Shown here: positions 49,787-61,100 of the stretch, one piece after another | How the letters are laid out: the number at the start of each line of letters is the position of its first letter | How positions within the stretch are numbered: position 1 is the first letter of the stretch | Assembly (NCBI RefSeq): GCF_028554725.1 | Contig: NC_071670.1 | Coordinates: forward strand, 38,000,001-38,064,000 | DNA length: 64,000 nt | Direction: 5' to 3' | Source: Zeugodacus cucurbitae | Taxonomy: Eukaryota; Arthropoda; Insecta; Diptera; Tephritidae | The notes under the pieces: model-generated | Seen by the model: only the letters and a program-made list of their open reading frames with translations | What the model was told of the DNA's origin: nothing | The model's database searches: none | Position numbers and translations under genes: made by a program

Positions 49787-49954
49787 TGGCTTAAGTCTCT
49801 GAACACAATATTTTATAAGTATACGTATGGATAGCGCGCATATGAGTAGAATTATAAATATTTGATGAAATTGATGAAAGTCCAGATACATTGTTCGACG
49901 TTCTAGGATAAACACTAAACAGAATTTGACACTACTACTTGTTGTTTCTAGTTT

Positions 49955-50784
49955 CTATCTTCGTTTTGGCCGCTGATGTCGGTTGTATGGCGCCGAGTTA
50001 TATGACTTTGTGTAGGTGCGCCCGCCTGAGGTACTACTGCTTGTATCACGGTCTTTGTTGAATTGATAGCGTTGTATAAATGGTACTTGGTTGCTTGCTG
50101 AGTTTAAAAGGTTCAACTCTAATTCCTCCTCACCATTACGTTCTAATGCACGTAATTTCGACTCTATTGCGCGTATCGCGTCTTCTCTACTCATTCTATC
50201 ATCGCGTGAGCTGGAGCCTAATGCAGGTATTTCGATGCGTGGTTTCTGTTTGTTGAGTTCATCCTGAAATATTAAAAAAATCGTTTATGGTAGCTATGCG
50301 TGTCTACTTAAAATAATGTATACACACTTACGTAATTAACATTCTTCGCCAGTCGTATCACTATCGGCCGATTCGCTATAGGTGTGCCATTTAATTTCTC
50401 CAGCGCTTTTAACGCAGCGTCAGCCTATTAAAGTGTTTCATTAGTACATATATGTAGCCAGTTCGCTGTTTACTTACCGTGCCGAATGTGACGAAAGCAT
50501 ATCCACGCGATTGCCCAACCAATGGGCCGCTCTTGTGAAAGAGCATATCAAACTTTTCGACAGGACCGCATTTTTGCAAAATTTTCAAGAGTTGATACCA
50601 ATAATAGCAACGCACGAAAATGAAATTGACAGATTAGTTTAACTGATCGAATCACTATATACTACTTAGATAAAAAACTATTAACTTACTCGCTTAGCCT
50701 TGGATCTAAATTGCCAATCCATATGCGTCGTTCTTCTAGCACACCACCACTGCCGCTGCTGCAACTTTTTCCACTATTTGTTGC
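49955..50784 (-). CDS. RBM18-like RNA-binding protein, single RRM
   Basis: Resembles vertebrate RBM18 (probable RNA-binding protein 18), a small nuclear protein with one RRM. Visible exons on the minus strand are 50784-50690, 50598-50478, 50424-50332 and 50263-49955, giving about 205 residues. RNP2 is IWIGNLDP and RNP1 is RGYAFVTF. Between them comes LLKILQKCGPVEKFDMLFHK, close to the human protein. The C-terminus holds a charged helix (AIRAIESKLRALERNGEEE) and a basic RPKRR end. Two oddities stand out. The intron before exon 50598 has GTAAGT at its 5' end but TG instead of AG at its 3' end. The start codon is also unresolved: ATGGCG at 50845 is the natural choice, but joining it by GT-AG rules to 50784 breaks the frame. 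A weaker AG inside the exon would keep the frame. The gene is head to head with nmdyn-D6. Confidence 0.9.
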
Positions 50785-50845
50785 CTGCAAAATTAATACA
50801 GTTAATATAGTGTTTATAACAAAAGATGATTTGTAAACTCGCCAT

Positions 50846-51327
50846 TATTTATTTATTTTTGTAATTTTGTAAACAAAAATTTTTGCCAGAGTATACAAAA
50901 AATAATGTAATCAATCAATAAAATTTATACGTTTGACAATTTCTCTATCTTTCTTGCGTTTGACATTTCATTAAGGAGACATTCGGAAAGCAGGTTATTA
51001 CAGAGTTGCATTGGCAACAAATTATTGGTTTTAGCGTTTAACTATTCTTTAAAATAGCCCAAAAATATTAAAATTTTACAAATATGTGTAATTTATATTT
51101 AACGTACTATATTTATGACGTCTATACTGCTTTCTATATTATTTAATATACATTTGAAAATTTCAGTTTTGCTTGGGAACAAATTTAGTGAGAACAGAAA
51201 CAAATTTAGCGCGAACGGGAACAATTTTAGCGGCATTTTCACTGTTCTCACCATAAAGACAGCTGAGCACAATTTCATTCGATGTTAACATTTTTATTAA
51301 ATTTAAATACAAGTTTCAATTTTATAA
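50846..51327. promoter_or_regulatory. presumed shared promoter of RBM18-like gene and nmdyn-D6
   Basis: The 482 bp between two divergent genes. It contains GAACAAATTTAG/GAACAGAAACAAATTTAGCG-like repeats at 51175-51235 (AACAAATTTAG twice and AACAATTTTAGCG once). No TATA box was identified. A role in both directions is inferred from layout alone. Confidence 0.35.
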
Positions 51328-51827
51328 ATGGAAATTACATTAGCGTTACTTAAACCACACGTGGTTCGTAATGTCTATGCATTCCGACAGATAAAAGATA
51401 TAATACAGCAGAATTTTACAATACTGCATACCAAAGAAGTGCGCATTACGAAAGAGTTGTCTGAACATTTCTATGTGGAGCACAAAGGGAAATTCTTCTA
51501 CAATCGACTGGTCACATTCATGGGCAGGTATTATAACATTTATCTCTTAATAGCCAGTTATCATTGATTCCTTTCAGTGGACCTTGCCATGCATTTGTCC
51601 TACAGTCCAAAGGCAGTATCGCCAAGTGGCGTGCGTTGATGGGCCCCACAAAAGTTTATAAAGCTGTATACTCGCATCCGGATTGCATACGTGCGCTCTA
51701 TGGTCTCTCAGATACACGTAACGCCTGCCATGGTTCCGATAGTGAAAAATCGGCGTCACGTGAAATTTCTATTTTATTTCCGGAGCTGGATATAAATCAA
51801 TTATCGGCTATTGGGAGTAATAGATGA
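51328..51827 (+). CDS. nmdyn-D6: nucleoside diphosphate kinase 6
   Basis: Moves the terminal phosphate from a nucleoside triphosphate to a diphosphate through a phosphohistidine, keeping NTP pools balanced. NME6-type members are linked with mitochondria. There are two exons, 51328-51527 and 51578-51827, with a 50-bp GT-AG intron. The join restores FMGR then SGPCHAFVLQSKGSIAKWRA. The protein has 149 residues, a normal length for this group. MEITLALLKPHVVRN is the family start with the KPH variant of the usual KPD. The active-site block is RNACHGSDS, with the catalytic His followed by GSD. WRALMGPTKVYKA matches the nucleotide-binding loop. The C-terminus ends EISILFPELDINQLSAIGSN, as in type 6 enzymes. 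A possible poly(A) signal, ATTAAA, is at 51930. The gene looks intact. Confidence 0.93.
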
Positions 51828-51935
51828 CTGTGTGATTGATATGTTAACGTAAAACTGTTGTGAATGGATTTGTTTGTGCACATGTAGCTGTTAATGAAAT
51901 CGAAATGGTTTTTTTAATTTATAACCCGCATTAAA

Positions 51936-54900
51936 AATAAGTTATGTAAATGTAAGCAAGATTGTTAAATTGTGTTAAGAATGGTTTCTAAGCACTCGCA
52001 TGAAAGGATTATTACAAAACCCATCACTGCATTTAAATTAAATAGTTTAAGGTAAGTTGCATATGCTATGTAGTTCGTTAATTATTATTGTTGGAAAAAA
52101 GTAAAATAATAAATTTATTATACGCATTAATACAATTAGAATTTATATGAATGGCACATAAATATTTATATTGGGTTACTATATCCATTTACGATTTTGC
52201 ACGAAGTAATAGTGTATAATTATCTGTGGAAATGGTTTTCCTTTGTATTTGTAATATTTTATTACACCTTTAATAAAACTCTATAACATCATAAAATATT
52301 AGAGAAGGATGTGAGACATTTTGATTACGCAATGTCGGTTGCTCCAGCTGTTCTTTAGTGGAACTTATAAATACATACATACATACATATTTAAAACAAT
52401 TTAATCTCTTCCGAAACCGAAATCGGTCCATATCTTTTTTCTAGGCTAAATAAAATACAGTCGGTTCGTTTACTAGTTTCATTTCGATTAACCGCTGGAT
52501 CTCAATCTCGAAACAAATCGGTGGAAATGTTTTGCTTAGCATAAAAGAAATTCGTCAGAGGATATATTTTACATTAGTTTTGGAAAACTGCTGCCATACT
52601 CGGGGAAGTTGTTGTTGTTGTATCCTCAGGAAATAAAAGTTTTATTCCGATATAAATCATACACCCGATCTAATTTTATTGATGTTATCGGCTCACATAT
52701 TCCCTCTATCACAATGGAAAGGAAGTAATAATTAATATTTTTAAATAAAAAATCCACACATATTTGTTTTTGTAATTGATGCTTTATTGGTAAATTCTCA
52801 ATACAAGTATACAATAGCTTTTCAATTTTTTTTGTTGTTGTAACCATATCATGTAGGTTGTAGTAAATTAAAAATAAATTTCTCAAAAGGATTAATCATA
52901 TATTCGTATAACAAAATACTATATAAAAAGTATAATCATAAGACAAAAAGTGTAGAAAAACAGTTTCCAAAATACATATGCACATACATACATACACATA
53001 TGTATAAATGTATGTGCATACATATACATATACATAAATACATAGTTGTTAATTTATTTATTTTAAACGATTCCATTGGAAATCTGTGTGTATACATATG
53101 TATGTAGTTTGATTGTTGTCATAATCATATGTATGTATGTATATATTGAGTTTCTCATTTTAAATGCCGAAATGCTCGAAAATTTTGTTAAGTTAGCGAA
53201 AACATGTATACATATTGCTAAATATGTGAATATTGGTGTTTTGAATATACATACATATTACTGTTTTCTATACATTTCTGCGCTACATAGCGGTTGTTTA
53301 AAAGTGTAAATGACACATGTATACATAAATACAAGTATATAAGCATTAGCTTTTATATATTTTTAGTACTTTGTCTTTTTAACTTAATTTAAAAATAATT
53401 ATACGAAATTGAGAATGATAATATAAATTTATTTTTATTCTGTTTCATAACGCATACTACTAAACGAACTTCTAAACAAATATCAATTTGTATCTAGGTA
53501 GTAGTAAGCGGTGTGCTATAATTTTTGTGAATTTTTCAGGGATTATTTTTCTATTTTTATTTGGCTTTTTTCATGCTACTAGCATTGTGGTAGTTGCAAT
53601 GTTTTTTTTAATTTTTTTGCGAGTTTTATACACAGTACGTGCTATAGCTTTTGAATTTGTTAGTTGTACGTAAGTGTATTTAATTGTTAATTGCAATTAA
53701 TAAATATGTGTACAACTATTGAATTCATAGCTTTGCGTTCTTGCTGTGTATAAAACTGTTTTTGTTGTTGTATATTTTTTATAGGTTATGTCAAATAACA
53801 ATTTCTATATAAGTAAATTTGCAGTTCTATAATTCTAAATTCCATTGTCCTTTCAATAAATTATAAATGTTTAATCGATTTAATGCCTACAGCAGTCCCA
53901 TGGTTTTCACAATTTTTTCCGTTTAGGATTTTAAAACGAGTCTAAAATATACATACATACAGCAAATATGCCTAACTTAATGTGTTTTGAATTTTATTTT
54001 TGTTGTTTTTTTTTTCAATATATTTTTATCCGATTAAAATATTGCTATGCGTCAAAATTCTGATTTGTTCAATGAAATTTCGCTGACGTTGACAGGTGAA
54101 GGCCAATGAGCGGCGTAATGCAGTTGCTGAATATATTGGATAATTTTAGAATTTTACTGAAATGTATTTAGCGAGTTTTAGGTGTTTAGTTGCTTGTTTG
54201 TATTGTTGTAGCGCTAATTGGGGTTTGCAGAAATGTAAAATAATTGATTTTCAAATAACGTTCTTACTTGAACCTTACGCGAAAACAACATAACCTCACT
54301 AATTTTTTTTTTTTTAGTTAAATAAATTAATTGAGGTTTTCAGAAATGTAAAAAAATTGTTTTTCAAATAACTTTCTTACTAAAACCTTAATCAAAAGCA
54401 TCATAACCTCACTAATTTTATATAATTTTTTTTTTTTTTATTTAAACAAATTCAATCTTCAGTTGTCTTCAGCCGCTCACTGCTACACCCTTTATCAAAC
54501 GTCAGCTTATAAAACTTACAATTCACATAAGTACTTAAAAACTTTATATCATAATATACAACAAAATATAGTACATACAAAAAATTCATCAATACCCATA
54601 CTTATTGCGTATGGTGTACTTAAGTATACATATAAATCCTAACAATATCATCATACCTAGTTTAATAAACTTTTTTATAGCAATTTAAGCTACATTTTTG
54701 TCACATTAAATGTAATGTTTTTGAAACAATAACATTGTTTTGTAAACGTTTTTTACTAAGTTTCGGCAACAAGCTGATGGATGCTAATAAGCTTACAACT
54801 AAAAAATATTTAATATAATATAATATAGTATGTTTGTGGGTCTTTAGCAGAAACGTTATGTAATGCTTAATTTTTTTATATTATTGTTTTTTTTTAATTA

Positions 54901-55135
54901 CTTAACTTTATATGCTACAACACGTTTCATAGCTGAATATTTGTGTCTACTTCTCTGCTAATATTATGTAGTTTAAACAGTTAACCTATTTCGTACGTAC
55001 ATTATTCTCTCAGATCCTGAATAGATAGTCTCTCCTTTACTTTTCATTGAATGATAAATTTTATATTTTTTTTGCAGTTTTTTTAATATTTTGTTTTTGT
55101 CTCAGCCGGTATTATTAAAATTGATTCTCAATTGC
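51936..55135. other. non-coding stretch with CATA microsatellites; probable 3' UTR of transporter
   Basis: Very AT-rich. CATA/TATG microsatellites lie at 52370-52390 and 52975-53040, with further short ones near 53095-53150. The right part probably holds the 3' UTR of the minus-strand amino acid transporter, but its end cannot be placed. A 113-bp tandem duplication is listed separately. No other gene was recognised. Confidence 0.45.
54222..54440 (+). repeat. tandem duplication, period 113 bp
   Basis: GGTTTGCAGAAATGTAAAA at 54222 and GGTTTTCAGAAATGTAAAA at 54335. Each is followed by TTTCAAATAAC, a TTCTTACT block and CATAACCTCACTAATTTT, then a T run. Two clear copies and a trace of a third. 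Confidence 0.7.
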
Positions 55136-58100
55136 TTATTCGAACATCGATGATGTGGGCACCACTTCCAACAGCAGCTGGAAGAAGAGCGTCACTTTGT
55201 CTATGGGAAAGAGCAGAAGCAAATACAATATTAATTTTTTTATTTATTAATTTATATATTTATTGCACTCACTCATAAATCTTGGTGTCATGCCCAGTTT
55301 AACGAATGGCACATAGAATATTAGGCCGCCCAAGATGAAGAGGAACGCATATAGATATTCGATGCGTGGTGTATCGATAATCGGCGCCACCACTAGATAG
55401 ATTGAGATCACCAGCACCACAACAGGAATGATGATAGGCACTTTGTATGGCCTTGGATAGTTGGGTTTGGTGAAACGCATCACAATCAGCGCCAACATAG
55501 CACCACCATAGAAAATCCAAGCGGTGAAGCTGAAGAAATCGATCAGTGAGCCGATTGTGCCGTACAATACCATAGCGGTGGCGATGAGCGACTGGAAGTG
55601 GAAAATAAAAGTTATTGAAATTAATTGATAATTATTGTAGACTGCTAAAATTTGGGAAAGGCGATCGGGAGAGCAATCTGACGGCTCTAGCATTCACTAG
55701 CGAACATCTTCTCTACAACATCTACGCAAGTTGAGATCTTATTATACGACCGTGCCGCTTCGTAACAGCAACTAAAAATTGGTTTATTCAATCACCTAGT
55801 AGCAATGAGAGCTTCTGCCATGTCTTTAGTGATTTCTCTATATTTTTCAACTCTAATTTCCGCTCACGTTTCCATATTATTGGAGATAGCAGAGGTGACT
55901 TCTAACGGGTGATTTTTTAAGAGCTTAGACTTTAGACTTGACGTAGCCCCACAAAAAATAGTCTAAAGGCGTTAAATCGCATGATCTTGGTGGCCAACTT
56001 ACGGGTCCATTTCTTGAGATGAATTGTTCTCCGAAGTTTTCCCTCAAAATGGCCATAGAATCGCGAGCTGTGTGGCATGTAGCGCCATCTTGTTGAAACC
56101 ACATGTCAACCAAGTTCAGTTCTTCCATTTTTGGCAACAAAAAGTTTGTTAGCATCGAACGATAGCGATCGCCATTCACCGTAACGTTGCGTCCAACAGC
56201 ATCTTTGAAAAAATACGGTCCAATGATTCCACCAGCGTACAAACCACACCAAACAGTGCATTTTTCGGGATGCATGGGCAGTTCTTGAACGGCTTCTGGT
56301 TGCTCTTCACCCCAAATGCGGCAATTTTGCTTATTTACGTAGCCATTCAACCAGAAATGAGCCTCATCGCTGAACAAAATTTGTCATCGAAACACATTTC
56401 GAACCGAACACTGATTTTGGTAATAAAATTCAATGATTTGCAAGCGTTGCTCGTTAGTAAGTCTATTCATGATGAAATGTCAAAGCATACTGAGCATCTT
56501 TCTCTTTGACACCATGTCTGAAATCCCACGTGATCTGTCAAATACTAATGCATGAAAATCCTAACCTCAAAAAAATCACCCGTTACGATCTCAAAGCCCC
56601 TCCTGATTATTTTGTACCGACTAAATTTTAATTTGCAAATCCTGAATCCTATTTTGTAATATTTTCAATGATCGTGAGACTGAATTTCGTTTCGAAACGT
56701 CGATTTTTAATTACCGATTTTGTATAGTAAAATTATTTGTGAGCTGTCTAAAAGAAATTGAGTACTAGTTAAAACAATAACAACAACAACAATTCGACCG
56801 GCATCACCAATATTCACTTAAAGTACTTCCATGATCTCTAAAGAACTCTGTATATTTCGTAATAGAACATAGCCTTAAAAGGCGATCGTCCAGTAATTAA
56901 ATCTCAAAGTATTGCTATCTCCCTCAATTGAAATAACTTGAATAAATACTCACATGGAAAATCAATCCTGGTGCTGGTGTTAGACGACGAACATGCACGT
57001 AAGACAGTATATCCATCAGATGACCCTCACGGCTCGCAGCAAAGCACAAACTGGATTGGAAAAAATACAATAAATTGAATAAGAAATTGCTTAATTAACA
57101 ATTGCCAACTCACCGTCCCGCCGCGAAGAGTGTACCATTGGCGCTACCAAAAGTGCTCACTGTCACACTGAGCGGCATGAGCCAAGCCATGGCGCCCAAT
57201 ATGCGATTACCGAAGGTTACGGCCACAGCTTCTGAGTCAATCATTTCGGTGGGTGACATCGCCGCCAAATATGAGATATTGATGAGTGCGTAGCACAGCG
57301 TCACCAACGGTATGCCGATCATGATGGAACGTGGCAAATTCTTGCTGGGATTCTTGATTTCCTCGGTGACATAGTTCAAATTGTTCCAGCCATCGTACGC
57401 CCAGAGACCAGTGTAAAATGCGGTCGCTACAGCTCCCAAGGTGGGTGTCTCGCCACTAAATGCATTCGACAGGTGTTGTGTGTTGCCTTGGAATAGTTTC
57501 CAGGCGCCGCCGCAGATCACTATGAGGACGGCAACCAATTTGGCAGCGGTGAATATATTCTGCACAGCCATGCCCAGATTCACACTATAACAATTCACGA
57601 ACAGTATCATAACTATAGAGGGGGGCGAGTTGGACGTAGTAGGCGTAGTAGGCAGAGTCGGAGAGGCGGAGGCATCATAGTGGGACGTAGGAAGTTTGAT
57701 GGTTGTTTTTTTTTTTTTTTTTTTTACATATAATTTTTTTTTGAGTTGATAGGACGGATGAATGGTTACATAAAGTATACAATAGCCGGAATAGTATTTG
57801 AGGAGAAATATAGAGAATAATTTTGTCAAAAAATTAATAAAAAACTAGTTTAAAGAAAACTTCGTATGTAAGTGCGTATGTGCGTATGTATGTATGTGGG
57901 TGAATATGAATTTTTTCTTTAGTTGTTTGTTGTGTATGTTTTTGGGGTTACTATTTTCTCCTTTGAATATTTTTTATTTACTTTGTTTTTGTTTTTGCAT
58001 TTCAAGGATATTTGAGGATAAAAACACAACTAAGCAAACGAAAACGCATAAATATGTATGTGCATTAGCATATATGTATTGAGTATATTGTATGCTTACC

Positions 58101-61100
58101 AATTGCCAGCAGTGCAACCATTTTCACCACCGATGTTGGTGGATCGCATTCGCTAACGAATGCCTCAACTGCATACTGCGCAAAGGAGAGACAAATTATA
58201 GCCATTTGCGATGGCTTCAGGACCAATGTCGATACCCATGAGAATAAAAATGCGGGAGCCGGACCAAATGCGTCCATAAAATATGCCCACTCAGCGCCAG
58301 ACGATGTGTTCATCGTACCCAATTCAGCATATGCCAGAGCGCCTGAAAGTGGAGAAATGGAAATCTTGAATTAGTCAAATGTCGTGTGGATGGTTGTATA
58401 AAATTCGTAGTTGGAAATTAAATGATTTTAAAATAATACGATCACTATACCCTTGGCCCTCGTATATCGCTATACCCTTCTCGTTTATGTGAAGCTGTTT
58501 TAAGTCGCTTAAAATGTACAAGAACTGCCAAATTTTAAATTTTTCTCAAGGCTGGATCAAGTTTATACTTATTGCGGTTACTTTCGGAAAAAATGTGGAA
58601 TAACGGTAAATAGCTTGATTAATGAGACGAATTTTCCTCGACTCAAATCGGTCTGTTCGAGTTTCGGGATACTATGTCTGCAAAATTAAGGCAATACTAA
58701 ACCCTCTTCGACTTGAGAAAATCTCTTAGACAAGAGAGAAAACTCGGAAGTAGCAAAATTGGAGGTTAGGAGACATTATTTCAGTATTTAACAAAGCAGA
58801 GATCTCATTTTGAGAGAAATCGAGATATTATTTTCGCTTTTCGGTATTTCTATGATTCTAAATAGCTCCAAAACTTGAATAGTTATATGAACACTTGTTT
58901 TATCTGAAATTATCTGCTTTTCAAATTATAAATCTGTCTTAGGGAGACCGTGGGACCCCTGGTTGCAATGTGGTACTTAGAATGGTTTCTTCAAATACTT
59001 TGTTATTTGTAACTGAACAATTTCTTTCATTCTTTTATTATCTTAATTATCTAATTTATGTAACCGGAATGGACTCAGATTTATATCCGACCTAGAAGAA
59101 ATTATATGGAGAAAGAACTATAACAACATCAACATATTCCTCCCAGTTACCCAGTTCTCACTCTCTGGAGAACAGTCTCTCTCTCTTTTCCTCCTTCTCT
59201 CTCTCTCCCTCCAGCTCTCATTACTTGTACTGCGATACCTTTCTTTTTCTAAAGAATTTAATAGTAACCAAACTGTTGGGAATTATTTTCAACATTTTAA
59301 TTTTTAAGAAGTATCAGCGCTAGAGAAAATTTGATTTTCTTTTTCGGTATGCACCGTTGGAATTATTTAGGTCTTTAGTTTTCGACATTTTTTCTCGACA
59401 AAATCTACTTGAAAACATCTATAAATCAATCAAACATTTCTCAAAATGTCTAAAATAAAAATATCCCTTTGAATTAATCACAGAAGAATAACATTATAGA
59501 ATACCCACATAAGTATACACCACAACACAAACGCTCTGTATAATCTGTAAAAGATCTGTCAAATATGTAAACACAGATTATATTAATCGCTAAATAAATA
59601 CTTTTGCTGCAGTGCATACAAATTTATATAATATGTGATGACTCTTTGCATTGTTATGTGGCACATTTTATTTAATTCATTCTTCAACACATTACTTTGC
59701 AAGCGCTGCACAAATGACAAATGGGCGCCACAAACGAATGCAGCAAATTTGTACATTTCAGTGCAAAAACACACACTGGTACATATGTATATGGGTAATG
59801 TAAACAAGTGTGCATTTGTTTCTATGCGACGCCAGACCCCGGCCAATAGTGAAATTATTGTCAAATTGCCAACTGCAAGGCAGCAGCAGCGAGGAGTAGC
59901 CACAGGTCTACAGGTGCATTTACAGCGTGATACATGAGTACATATACTCATATACATATCTTCTATATATGTACTTTTAATCGTACTTATATACATGTTG
60001 TATACGTAACATTTATGTATGTATGTTTGTATAGTTTTTTTTTAGAGTTGCACGACGGTTAATCATGTGCAACGCGGCTGTTTCAAATGCGACGTAAAAT
60101 AATTGCGAAAATATTATTCCAATGCAAAATGAAAACAAAAGCGCACTAAACACTTGTAGGCACAGCTAAGTAATGTCTGTTTGTATAGATACACGTATAT
60201 ATACAAATTTATGAACTTATAAAGGTCAGGTTATGACCATTTGTTAGCTGTTTTGTATAGCAATTTGAATACATTTTCTTGTGGGTGGGATGGCTGAATA
60301 ATTATACTCGCTTAGCGTTTATATAAAAATCAATAGAAATGTAAATAAATTCGTGGAAATTTATGCATATAAGTAGACGTTTCAATTATCAAGGCAAATT
60401 TCAGTCTTCAGTCTAAGTTAAGAAAAAAAATAAAAAATAAATTAAAAAAATAAAAATTAATTAAAAAAAAAAAAATTGCTTCAGTTCAATACCCAATAGA
60501 CGTCAGCGATCCCAAGTACCCTATAAACTTAAGTAATATTTAGACCAAGCGTGAAATTGGTGCAACAGGGCGTATGAGTAACGTCAGTAAAAAATCAAAA
60601 TTAACCTACAACTCGCCAATATTGCAAAAAATATTAAAAAACTTGCCAAAATCTGCAGTTGTATTGTGTATTTATATTCTGTATTTATATTCTAAAATAA
60701 TAATACTCGCCCCTATTCCCGTTGTCGTTATCGTTTTAAAACGACTTAAGAACGCCTATTTGGCATTCCTGTTGGCGTTAACGACATTTATCGAAAATAA
60801 ATTGAGTTTCCCCAATTTGAAACGACTATAGAAACGACATAGAAACAGACGTTTTTTGTCGTTGCTATAATTGTGAACGACATAGAAACGACGCGGTTGT
60901 TTGAAATAATTCGGAAACAGTTTAAAATTTAATTTCTGAAATGGAAAAATATCCTGCATATGCCAAGGACTTTAGAAAAGGGATAAATCCTTTAAGTTTC
61001 GATTTTTTGGGAGGGATATTTTTTTTTCTAAAATAAAAACTAAATCCATTCCACCGCCATCTCGCGTCGGAAATTGTTGGCATTAATAAAATTGCATTTT

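Noticed and set aside
52975..53040. CRISPR-like short repeats
   Set aside because: Plain CATA/TATG microsatellite without spacers, and the genome is eukaryotic.
57601..57829. Extension of the transporter exon as one long open frame
   Set aside because: The frame continues through the intron across a homopolymer. The splice site at 57612 and the protein family show the exon ends there.
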